This document shows positions 7,411 to 14,892 of a stretch of 34,137 nt of DNA, in pieces. This stretch comes from Actinomycetota bacterium. GTDB taxonomy: Bacteria; Actinomycetota; Actinomycetes; Nanopelagicales; Nanopelagicaceae. Under the pieces are notes generated by a model. That model was not told the DNA's origin. It was given only the letters and a program-made list of their open reading frames with translations, and ran no database searches. The stretch's first letter is position 1, and every line of letters starts with the position of its first letter. The DNA lies in contig WLMW01000008.1 in assembly GCA_009700025.1 (NCBI GenBank), positions 1 through 34,137 of the forward strand, read 5' to 3'. The position numbers and the translations under genes were made by a program.

Positions 7411-8652
7411 ATGTTTTCGGCATATATAACGCTCTTTCGTACTCCTGGAGCACTTCGATTTTCTATAGCTGGCTTATTTGCGCGTATGCCAATTTCCATG
7501 GATTCGCTGGCTCTTGTTTTTATTGTTGTTGCAGCAAGCGATTCCTATGCAATTGCCGGTGCTTTAAGTGCATCAGCTTCTATCGTGATGTCAATTGTGA
7601 TGCCTTATTGGGCGGGCGTAGCTGATCGAATAGGTCAACGTGCACTTCTAATAAGAGTTGTTCCATTTAAAGTCGCTGGGATGCTTATCTTTATTGCACT
7701 TGTCTTAAATAATGCTCCAACATGGAGTTGGTTTGTCTCAATAATCTTTGCCGAAGCATTCTCCGTAAATTTAGGTGGACTAGTGCGCCGTCGGTGGCTG
7801 CACATTTTGAGCCCTGATAAGAGTTCGACTGCTGAGGACATGAGTGATCGTCATCTAGTTAATACTGCTTACTCGCTGGAAGCGCTCAATGATGAGTTCG
7901 TTTATATCGCTGGTCCAATTATTGCAACCGCTTGTGCAACATCAATTGCACCTGCTGCAGGTCTTATGGCAGGAATTATTTTCCTAGTGACTGGTATTCC
8001 CGCTTTTTTGAGCCTTCGAGCGACCGAACCTCCCCCAGCACCACGGCTGGAGCATGCGCCACATCCAGCAGTGATTAGAAATAAATCGCTCCAAGCAGTC
8101 GTGCTTCCGATTTTATTTGTCGGAGGCTTTTTTGGTGCAATCTCAATTGTTACTGTTGCATTTGCAGATTCTTATGGGCATAAATCTCAATCTGGAATAC
8201 TTTTGGCAATTTGGGCCATTGGGAGTGCAATTGCTGCCATTGTAAATGGGCTCATTAAGTGGAAAATCTCGCATGCCGGCCGTTTTATTCTCTCTCTTTT
8301 CGCCTTGACCGTTTTGGCCATTCCACTTCTTTTCGTGCATTCAATTCTCGCACTTGCCCTTGCACTCTTCTTTAATGGTTTTGCAATTGCACCTCTGATC
8401 ATTAATGCATATGGAGTTGCTGAATCATCAGTTCCACCTGAGCAAATTACACAAACTCTCAGTTGGGTTGTGGCCGGTGCACCGCTTGGTGGGGCAGCTG
8501 CTAGTGCAATCGCTGGATGGAGTATTGATATCTACGGTGCTAAAAATGCGTACTGGGTCCCAGTGGGTTTTTTAGCTGCGGCGCTTATAGCCACGCTGCC
8601 CTATTTGAGCACATATAAGCGGCTCATCGGATATTCTTCCAAACATGACTGA
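7411..8652 (+). CDS. MFS transporter
   Basis: A 413-residue protein with about twelve hydrophobic segments. The cytoplasmic loop between helices 2 and 3 reads YWAGVADRIGQRALLIR, a degenerate form of the MFS G-x-L-a-D-r-x-G-r-k motif. A longer polar loop (LHILSPDKSSTAEDMSDRH) and a Pro-rich central loop (TEPPPAPRLEHAPHP) separate the two six-helix halves. The transported compound cannot be inferred. Its end overlaps the start of sepH by 8 bp, and the sepH promoter lies inside its last codons. Confidence 0.85.
   Translation: MFSAYITLFRTPGALRFSIAGLFARMPISMDSLALVFIVVAASDSYAIAGALSASASIVMSIVMPYWAGVADRIGQRALLIRVVPFKVAGMLIFIALVLNNAPTWSWFVSIIFAEAFSVNLGGLVRRRWLHILSPDKSSTAEDMSDRHLVNTAYSLEALNDEFVYIAGPIIATACATSIAPAAGLMAGIIFLVTGIPAFLSLRATEPPPAPRLEHAPHPAVIRNKSLQAVVLPILFVGGFFGAISIVTVAFADSYGHKSQSGILLAIWAIGSAIAAIVNGLIKWKISHAGRFILSLFALTVLAIPLLFVHSILALALALFFNGFAIAPLIINAYGVAESSVPPEQITQTLSWVVAGAPLGGAAASAIAGWSIDIYGAKNAYWVPVGFLAAALIATLPYLSTYKRLIGYSSKHD
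8632..8637 (+). promoter_or_regulatory. -10 element TATTCT for sepH inside the MFS gene
   Basis: TATTCT is followed by 7 nt and the sepH ATG at 8645. It matches the leaderless spacing seen elsewhere in the window, giving sepH its own transcript start within the MFS coding sequence. Confidence 0.5.
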
Positions 8653-9424
8653 ACTGCGATTCATCGGCAAGAATGATGAAGGCACCCATCTTTCTCTCCA
8701 CGATAGCCAAGGCCAAGAATTCTTGCTACAAATTAGTGACTCTTTACGTGCCTCAATCAATCAGCCTCGTCTTTCTTCAGTACCAGAACAAACCACCGAA
8801 TCAATTTCTGTAAAAGAAATTCAGCGTCGTTTAAGGGCTGGAGAACTTGCTGAAGAGCTTGCACGTGAAAATAACATTTCAATTGAAAAAATCGAACGCT
8901 TTTCAGGTCCAATTCTGCAAGAACGAATTTATATTATTGACCAAGCTCAGCAGGTTCCTGTCAGAAAAGAAGGAGGTAGAGATCCGGTAACACTTTTAGG
9001 AGTAGTGGTTTCTCGACTTGCTCCAAGAAATGTTGATCTCTCCGATCTTTCATGGAACACATGGCGACATGAAGATTCAACCTGGACGCTTGAACTCCAC
9101 TACCCAAATAGCAACGGTCGAGGTGTTGCACAATGGAATTTTGATCCAACCCGTCGCATTGTCACTTCTCTTGATGAGAATGCTCGCTGGATGATGGGCG
9201 ATGAGCCTGCACCACGACCAATGCCTGCACCCGGACTTGTTTATGTCGAATCTAACCACCCAACATTTCGCGAAGAGCGCACTTCCGAACCTGAAGTTCC
9301 ACGCTTAGCAGTAATTCGCGAAACACCTGACGATGAAGCAGCTCGAGATGGAATTGTGGCAAGAGCAAAGGTTCCTAGTTGGGATGAAATTATGTTTGGA
9401 ATTAAACCAACAGAAGATCAGTGA
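8645..9424 (+). CDS. sepH: SepH-like septation regulator (DUF3071)
   Basis: 259 residues. An N-terminal DUF3071 domain contains the helix-turn-helix-like SVKEIQRRLRAGELAEELA, then IERFSGPILQERIYI. A flexible Pro/Glu-rich linker follows, and the C-terminus closes with RAKVPSWDEIMFG, the signature ending of the family. SepH in Streptomyces and Mycobacterium binds FtsZ and stimulates assembly of the division ring. The ATG overlaps the MFS end but has its own -10 box, so it can be expressed alone. It is a little shorter than Streptomyces SepH, mainly in the linker. Confidence 0.88.
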   Translation: MTELRFIGKNDEGTHLSLHDSQGQEFLLQISDSLRASINQPRLSSVPEQTTESISVKEIQRRLRAGELAEELARENNISIEKIERFSGPILQERIYIIDQAQQVPVRKEGGRDPVTLLGVVVSRLAPRNVDLSDLSWNTWRHEDSTWTLELHYPNSNGRGVAQWNFDPTRRIVTSLDENARWMMGDEPAPRPMPAPGLVYVESNHPTFREERTSEPEVPRLAVIRETPDDEAARDGIVARAKVPSWDEIMFGIKPTEDQ

Positions 9425-9433
9425 CTTAATCGC

Positions 9434-10405
9434 ATGATTGTAGATTCAGCTCTGTACCAAAATGGAAATCGCGTTGCTGGCCCAACTGACATATCCGACT
9501 TAGTAGAAATTGCAACTGCTTCAGGTGGATTTGTCTGGTTAGGTCTAGCTGAACCAACTCAAAGTGAGTTTGAACATGTGGTTGGAGAGCTTAATTTTCA
9601 CCCACTTGCAGTGGAAGATGCCGTTCATGCTCAACAGCGACCTAAAATCGAAGAGTATGAAGGCCTTACTTTTTTTACGCTGAAGACTGTTTTTTACAAT
9701 GAAGCAAATAGTGCGATTTCAACTGGAGAATTAATCTGTTTTATTGAAAAATCTTTTATCGTAATCGTGCGCCACGGTGAAGGTACACCTTTAGCTACGG
9801 TTCGCCACGAGACCGAGTTGCGACCTGAGTTCCTAAATTTAGGACCATTTGCAGTTTTGCACGCGGTTATCGATAGAGTAATCGACGGTTATACAACGAT
9901 TGCGACTGAACTAGAAAATGACGTAATCAATCTTGAAACTAAAGTCTTTAGTGGTCAACGCCAGACTTTTTCTCAAGAAATTTACTTTCTTAAACGAGAA
10001 ATAATTGAGTATCGACATGCGATTGAGCCACTTCTAATTCCGTTACAAAAGCTGGTTTCAGAAACATATTCGCAGGCACCTGAAAAATTGAAGCCTTTCT
10101 TCCGAGACACTCTTGATCATCTACTGCGTGCTTGTGAGCATGCATCTGGAATGGATTCATTATTGACTTCAGCATTGCAAGCAGATTTGGCACACGTTCA
10201 AGTACGCCAGAACGAAGATGTTAGAAAGATATCTGCCTGGGTTGCTCTGGCTGCAGGGCCTACTATGGTGGCTGGAATTTACGGGATGAACTTCAAATAT
10301 ATGCCAGAACTAGAATGGAAATTTGGCTATCCACTTGTAATAGTGATTATTACATCACTGAGTGGATTACTTTTGTATAAGTTCCGTAAATCAAAATGGC
10401 TTTAA
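9434..10405 (+). CDS. corA: CorA-family magnesium/cobalt transporter
   Basis: 323 residues. The large N-terminal cytoplasmic domain (HPLAVEDAVHAQQRPKIEEY is characteristic) leads into a long helical stalk. Two C-terminal membrane helices follow, with the selectivity-filter motif YGMN (about 283-286) and the periplasmic MPELEW between them. The protein ends in the basic KFRKSKWL. CorA forms pentameric channels for Mg2+ or Co2+. It starts 9 nt after sepH, without a convincing Shine-Dalgarno sequence. Its TAA overlaps the stop of the convergent phosphodiesterase. Confidence 0.92.
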   Translation: MIVDSALYQNGNRVAGPTDISDLVEIATASGGFVWLGLAEPTQSEFEHVVGELNFHPLAVEDAVHAQQRPKIEEYEGLTFFTLKTVFYNEANSAISTGELICFIEKSFIVIVRHGEGTPLATVRHETELRPEFLNLGPFAVLHAVIDRVIDGYTTIATELENDVINLETKVFSGQRQTFSQEIYFLKREIIEYRHAIEPLLIPLQKLVSETYSQAPEKLKPFFRDTLDHLLRACEHASGMDSLLTSALQADLAHVQVRQNEDVRKISAWVALAAGPTMVAGIYGMNFKYMPELEWKFGYPLVIVIITSLSGLLLYKFRKSKWL

Positions 10406-11508
10406 CTTAAAACAGTTGTCAATAATCCGACTTGCGTTTCAATTAAACTGTCAGATCCGTGGTGTCCCACCATTGCACTTTCTTTATCTGCTCTAGTGGG
10501 ATCAATCAAAACCACATCTGCCTGGGCAATAGCAATGACTTCTCCCATTCGATCTTTAGAATCATCGCTGACATCTTCACCAAAGAGATTACTAATCAGA
10601 GCTTGCTCGCGAGTGAAAACTTGCACTCTTTCACCTAAGAACTCTTGCCAGATGCTGGCTACATCATTTCGCCCTGATGGACTATCGTAATCTGCATTTA
10701 AGTACAGATGTCGCGCTCGTGGCTCTCCACCAATTACTGAAATGTTTTCTAGTAATGGATTTTTCTCACCTATAACTATTTTCTCGCCTACATTTATCAT
10801 TCCATGGTCAGATGTAAGCCAAATGCGCGTCCCTTGCGGAACCTCCCTCATCAGGTTTGCGAGCATTTGATCAATCATTAAAAGCGCTGCCAACCACTTG
10901 TCACTACCCACGCCATCGCTGTGTCCAGCAACATCTAGATCATTCATGTAGAGATAAACAAAAGAAGGTGTCTTTTTCAGTGCATCCTTGGTTTGGGCGA
11001 TGAGATCAGGCACCACATTCGCGCCTTTGTACTGAGCACCACGAAAGACCGCACGAGTAAAACCGGTGTTTTCATAACGTTTGGCCGCAACGTGTGAAAC
11101 CTGAATATCTTGTGCCGCGGCTCTCTCAAATAATGTAGGTACTGGTTGCCAAATATTAGGGTCGACACGTTCGTCCCACTTGAGTGCATTTAAAATTCGT
11201 CCACCACTACGTGGAACTTGTACGGTGTAACCCAACATTCCATGTACTCCTGGAAGAGTTCCAGTTGTTAATGTTGCAAGGCTTGTAGCCGTTGTAGATG
11301 GAAAGGCTGTATTAATAATTCCATGACGTGTAAGTCTTGTAATTGTTGGTATTACACTCGAAAATGTTTCTAAAGCATCGGCTCCGAAACCGTCTATGAG
11401 GAAAAGTATTTCGCGCCCCATTGGGCTCTGGCCTATACCTAGAAGGTCTTGTGCATCCGTCAGCCCCAGAGATGAAAAAATCGAAGGAGTTATCTGCGAT
11501 AAATGCAC
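10402..11508 (-). CDS. Nucleotide pyrophosphatase/phosphodiesterase-like enzyme (alkaline phosphatase superfamily)
   Basis: 368 residues. Metal-site motifs of the NPP/AP fold are visible: LIDGFGADALE (Asp39), the nucleophile segment FPSTTATSLATL (about 70-80), YMNDLDVAGHSDG, and TSDHGM. Family members hydrolyse phosphodiester or pyrophosphate bonds of nucleotides. No clear signal peptide is seen, so it may be cytoplasmic. The ATG at 11508 has GAGAAG 8 nt upstream, so this gene has a short leader, unlike the divergent psuG. The exact substrate is unknown. Confidence 0.85.
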   Translation of the reverse strand: MHLSQITPSIFSSLGLTDAQDLLGIGQSPMGREILFLIDGFGADALETFSSVIPTITRLTRHGIINTAFPSTTATSLATLTTGTLPGVHGMLGYTVQVPRSGGRILNALKWDERVDPNIWQPVPTLFERAAAQDIQVSHVAAKRYENTGFTRAVFRGAQYKGANVVPDLIAQTKDALKKTPSFVYLYMNDLDVAGHSDGVGSDKWLAALLMIDQMLANLMREVPQGTRIWLTSDHGMINVGEKIVIGEKNPLLENISVIGGEPRARHLYLNADYDSPSGRNDVASIWQEFLGERVQVFTREQALISNLFGEDVSDDSKDRMGEVIAIAQADVVLIDPTRADKESAMVGHHGSDSLIETQVGLLTTVLS

Positions 11509-11533
11509 GTGCTTATCTTCTCATTACATCCGC

Positions 11534-11539
11534 TAAGGT
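11534..11539 (+). promoter_or_regulatory. -10 element TAAGGT of psuG, leaderless
   Basis: TAAGGT is followed by 7 nt and the ATG at 11547. The same hexamer precedes dinG on the other strand (29686-29691). Its position favours the 11547 start over the longer frame beginning at 11421. Confidence 0.6.
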
Positions 11540-11546
11540 TGTACAT

Positions 11547-12449
11547 ATGAAGAGCGCGATCAGATTTTCATCTGAGGTCTCGGCTGCCATGGCCGCCAAG
11601 AAGCCAATTGTTGCCCTCGAATCCACAATCATTAGTCATGGCCTACCCCGTCCCACAAATTTAAGCGTTGCAATTGAGTGCGAAGAAATTGTTCGTACTT
11701 ACGGCGCAATTCCAGCAACAATCGCCCTCTTAGATGGTGTTGTTCATGTCGGGTTAGAAGTTAACGAGCTTCAAGCAATTGCCAGCCGCGATGATATTTC
11801 TAAGGCCTCAATTAGAGATTTAGCCATCATTGTTGCCAGTGGGAAAAGTGCAGCAACCACGGTTGCGGCAACTGCCCATATCGCAGCTGTCGCCGGAATA
11901 AAGATATTTGCAACGGGAGGTCTGGGTGGAGTTCATCGCGGAGCCAATGAATCTTTTGATGAATCAGCCGATCTGACTGCTTTGTCGCAATTAGATATGA
12001 CAGTGGTGTGCGCAGGGGTTAAATCAATTTTGGATGTTCATGCAACGTTAGAGCGTCTTGAAACTCTTGCAATTGGTTTAGTTGGTTATAAAACTAATCG
12101 ATTCCCTGGGTTTTACTTAACGGACTCTGGTTTCGAACTCGAACATCGTGTTGATAGCGCCGAAGAAATTTCAGCAATCATAAGAGCACGAACAAGTATT
12201 GGAACTCAGTTCAAATCTTTAATCGTTGCGAACCCTGTCCTTAAAGAGATGAATAGAGCGGTGCATGATCGAATTTTGGCATCTGGCTTAGAGCGAGCAG
12301 CACGTGAAGGAATTGAAGGAAAAGCTGTCACGCCATTTTTACTTGAGCATTTCCACTCGGCATCTGAGGGAGAATCTCTTTCAATTAATACTGAAATAAT
12401 AAAATCTAATTGCGCTCTCGCCGCCAAAATCGCGGTGGCTTTGCAATGA
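11547..12449 (+). CDS. psuG: Pseudouridine-5'-phosphate glycosidase
   Basis: 300 residues, the normal family length. The N-terminal ALESTIISHGLP holds the catalytic Glu (residue 25). SGKSAATTVAATAHIA and FATGGLGGVHRGA are further family blocks, and VANP appears near the end. PsuG cleaves pseudouridine 5'-phosphate reversibly to uracil and ribose 5-phosphate. The frame is open back to 11421, but the earlier residues are unlike the family, overlap the phosphodiesterase gene, and lie upstream of the -10 box. The stop overlaps the psuK start as ATGA, so the two enzymes should be made together. Confidence 0.93.
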   Translation: MKSAIRFSSEVSAAMAAKKPIVALESTIISHGLPRPTNLSVAIECEEIVRTYGAIPATIALLDGVVHVGLEVNELQAIASRDDISKASIRDLAIIVASGKSAATTVAATAHIAAVAGIKIFATGGLGGVHRGANESFDESADLTALSQLDMTVVCAGVKSILDVHATLERLETLAIGLVGYKTNRFPGFYLTDSGFELEHRVDSAEEISAIIRARTSIGTQFKSLIVANPVLKEMNRAVHDRILASGLERAAREGIEGKAVTPFLLEHFHSASEGESLSINTEIIKSNCALAAKIAVALQ

Positions 12450-13327
12450 GAAAAATTCTCTGCATTGGCGATCTAGCCCTCGATGTTATTGCACAACTAA
12501 AAGAGAGTATTAACTACGGAAATGATACGGCCAGCCGAATTTCAACACATCCAGGTGGACAAGCCGCCAACGTTTCAACGTGGATTACCCGCACCAACAC
12601 CAGAGCGCAGTTAGTTGCTCGAGTCGGCAATGACCCCGTTGGCTTTGCGCTGATTTCGGATTTAGATAAATACGGCGTTGAGCATCTGAATTTGATGCGC
12701 TCTGGGCGCCCAACAGGCGTTGTTGTAATTTTGGTTGACGCAAATGGAGAACGTACGATGTTTCCAGATAATGGTGCCAACGCAGATTTAGAGGTAAGTG
12801 ACTTGCCTCCATTAGATGACATTGATGGTGCCTATTTAAGTGGCTATGCACTTCTAGATTTTCGTAGTCGTGATGCAGTCTTAGCCATGGTGGCTAAGGT
12901 CAAATCTGCGGGCATTCCAATTTTCTTTGATCCCACAACAACTGGAGCTATGAAGATTGTTTCGAGAGAAGAAGTTTTATCGTGGGTAAGTCTCATGGAT
13001 GGAATTTTGCTAAACGCCGAAGAGGCGCACTACTTGGGCGACTCGACCGATCTCAAGATTGCTGAGGAAAATATTACGAAGTCGACGCCGCTCGTTGTCA
13101 CAAAATTAGGTTCACGCGGCGCAATGGCGATTCTCAACAATCAAAGTGCTAGGGTCCCAGCAGTCACCACCAATGTGGTTGATACAACTGGGGCTGGAGA
13201 TTCATTTGCAGCTGGATTTATTCCAATGTGGCTTGAAACACGTGACTTGGAGCAAGCACTCGCGGCTGGAACTTCATTGGCCGCAAAGTGTGTAGCAACA
13301 GTTGGGGCGCGCCCTCCCCTGAATTAA
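12446..13327 (+). CDS. psuK: PfkB-family kinase, probable pseudouridine kinase
   Basis: 293 residues of the ribokinase/PfkB fold. The N-terminal HPGGQAANVS block and the C-terminal DTTGAGDSFAAGF motif (catalytic Asp about residue 252) are both intact. Alone, the family assignment would not give a substrate. The ATGA overlap with psuG makes pseudouridine kinase the likely role: it makes the pseudouridine 5'-phosphate that PsuG splits. The start at 12446 was chosen for this overlap and because MRKILCIGDLALDV is a typical PfkB opening. Specificity remains an inference. Confidence 0.85.
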   Translation: MRKILCIGDLALDVIAQLKESINYGNDTASRISTHPGGQAANVSTWITRTNTRAQLVARVGNDPVGFALISDLDKYGVEHLNLMRSGRPTGVVVILVDANGERTMFPDNGANADLEVSDLPPLDDIDGAYLSGYALLDFRSRDAVLAMVAKVKSAGIPIFFDPTTTGAMKIVSREEVLSWVSLMDGILLNAEEAHYLGDSTDLKIAEENITKSTPLVVTKLGSRGAMAILNNQSARVPAVTTNVVDTTGAGDSFAAGFIPMWLETRDLEQALAAGTSLAAKCVATVGARPPLN

Positions 13328-13340
13328 CCCATGTAGTTGG

Positions 13341-13346
13341 CACAAT
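13341..13346 (+). promoter_or_regulatory. Candidate -10 element CACAAT of parC, leaderless
   Basis: CACAAT is followed by 7 nt and the ATG at 13354. The first base departs from TANNNT, so this is weaker than the others, but spacing and position agree and no Shine-Dalgarno sequence is present. Confidence 0.4.
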
Positions 13347-13353
13347 CTCCCCC

Positions 13354-14874
13354 ATGGCAAAGACACCGACCCAAAGTAAGGCTAAGAAACCAGCTGGTCC
13401 AAAACCTGGAGAGTATCCCGGCAAGATCGTTGACATCGATGTCTCCAAAGAAGTTTCAGAATCATTTCTTGAGTATGCATACTCGGTTATTTATTCACGC
13501 GCGCTTCCTGATGCACGCGATGGTTTAAAACCCGTACACCGCCGCATTCTTCATCAGATGGCAGATATGGGTCTGCGACCAGAGCGCGGTCATGTAAAGA
13601 GTGCACGAGTTGTCGGTGAAGTTATGGGTAAGTTGCACCCACACGGAGACGGTGCAATCTATGATGCGTTAGTCCGTATGGCGCAATCTTTTTCAATGCG
13701 ACTTCCACTCATCGATGGCCATGGAAACTTTGGCTCACTTGATGCAGGTCCAGCTGCAATGCGTTACACCGAAGCCCGACTTGCAACTGCTGCAATGGCA
13801 ATGGTCGCAGAAGCCGATGAAAATACCGTTGATTTTGGACCCAACTATGACGGTCAACTTTCTGAGCCATTAGTTTTACCTGCTGCTTACCCCAACCTCC
13901 TAGTCAACGGTGGTTCTGGCATCGCAGTTGGAATGGCGACGAATATGGCACCGCATAATTTAGGTGAAGTCATTGCTGCAACGAAGTATTTAATTGATAA
14001 TCCTTCTGCCACAGTCAAACAATTAATGAAATATATTCCTGGACCTGATTTTCCAACTGGTGGAGAACTCGTTGGTCTTGAAGGTGTTCGCGAAGCATAC
14101 GCAACAGGTAAAGGTTCATTTAAAGTACGTGCCAGTGTAGAGATTGAAAAAGTTACATCACGTAAAATGGGTCTAGTAATTAAGGAACTCCCATTCACCA
14201 TTGGCCCTGAAAAAGTTGTTGAACGAATAGCAGCCCTTGTTAAGAGCAAAAAAATTCAAGGAATTAGCGACATCATTGATCTAACTGATGGTCAAACCGG
14301 CACCAACGTGGTTATCGAAATCAAAAATGGCTTTGAGCCAGAAAAAGTTCTTGAGCAGTTGTATGCCTTGACGCCTATGGAAGATGCGTTTTCAATAAAT
14401 GCAGTTGCCTTAGTGAAGGGCCGCCCTCAAACTCTAGGCCTCAAAGAACTCTTGAAGGTTTTCATCGACCATCGCATTGAAGTCGTTCGTCGCAGAAGCG
14501 AATTCCGTAAAGCAAAAGCTCAAGCCCGTTTAACCCTAGTTGATGGACTTTTGAAGGCCATCATTGATATAGATAAAGTCATCAAAATCATTCGAGCAAG
14601 TGATGATGCTGCAACTGCGAAAGAAAAACTAATGAAAGACTTTAAGCTAAATGACGAACAGGTCACATATATCTTGGATATGCCGTTGCGCCGGCTTACT
14701 AAAATGAGCAAACTTGAACTTGAAAGTGAACAAAAGGAACTCAAATCGATTATTGCCGAGTTAACTACTCTTCTCAAGAGTGAAGATGCAATCAAAGCGA
14801 GAGTATCTGATGAGTTGACCGCAGTTTCTAAGTCATTTGCTACGCCTCGTAAGACGAGAATTGGTGCGGCGTAA
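13354..14874 (+). CDS. parC: DNA topoisomerase IV subunit A lacking the C-terminal domain
   Basis: 506 residues. After a basic Lys-rich start, the type IIA breakage-reunion domain is complete: ARDGLKPVHRRILH, the HPHGDGAIYDALVRMAQ helix, catalytic Tyr138 in AAMRYTEARL, the tower domain, and the coiled-coil gate ending near EQKELKSIIAEL. The protein stops there. GyrA and ParC normally run 750-850 residues because a beta-pinwheel domain wraps DNA; it is absent here, and the next gene starts 18 bp later. The partner is presumably ParE at 18464-20548. The ATG at 13354 is preferred to 13288, which lies inside psuK. Confidence 0.9.
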   Translation: MAKTPTQSKAKKPAGPKPGEYPGKIVDIDVSKEVSESFLEYAYSVIYSRALPDARDGLKPVHRRILHQMADMGLRPERGHVKSARVVGEVMGKLHPHGDGAIYDALVRMAQSFSMRLPLIDGHGNFGSLDAGPAAMRYTEARLATAAMAMVAEADENTVDFGPNYDGQLSEPLVLPAAYPNLLVNGGSGIAVGMATNMAPHNLGEVIAATKYLIDNPSATVKQLMKYIPGPDFPTGGELVGLEGVREAYATGKGSFKVRASVEIEKVTSRKMGLVIKELPFTIGPEKVVERIAALVKSKKIQGISDIIDLTDGQTGTNVVIEIKNGFEPEKVLEQLYALTPMEDAFSINAVALVKGRPQTLGLKELLKVFIDHRIEVVRRRSEFRKAKAQARLTLVDGLLKAIIDIDKVIKIIRASDDAATAKEKLMKDFKLNDEQVTYILDMPLRRLTKMSKLELESEQKELKSIIAELTTLLKSEDAIKARVSDELTAVSKSFATPRKTRIGAA

Positions 14875-14887
14875 ACTCGGCTAGAAT
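14861..14887 (+). promoter_or_regulatory. Promoter TTGGTG-15 bp-TAGAAT of the ABC-F gene
   Basis: TAGAAT (14882-14887) lies 5 nt before the GTG start, and TTGGTG (14861-14866) is 15 bp further upstream, inside the parC 3' end. The spacer is shorter than the usual 17 bp; the -10 box is the stronger part of the call. Confidence 0.5.
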
Positions 14888-14892
14888 ACGGT

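Noticed and set aside
11421-11546. Longer PsuG starting at 11421
   Set aside because: The added residues overlap the divergent phosphodiesterase gene and lie upstream of the apparent -10 box; the family starts near 11547.
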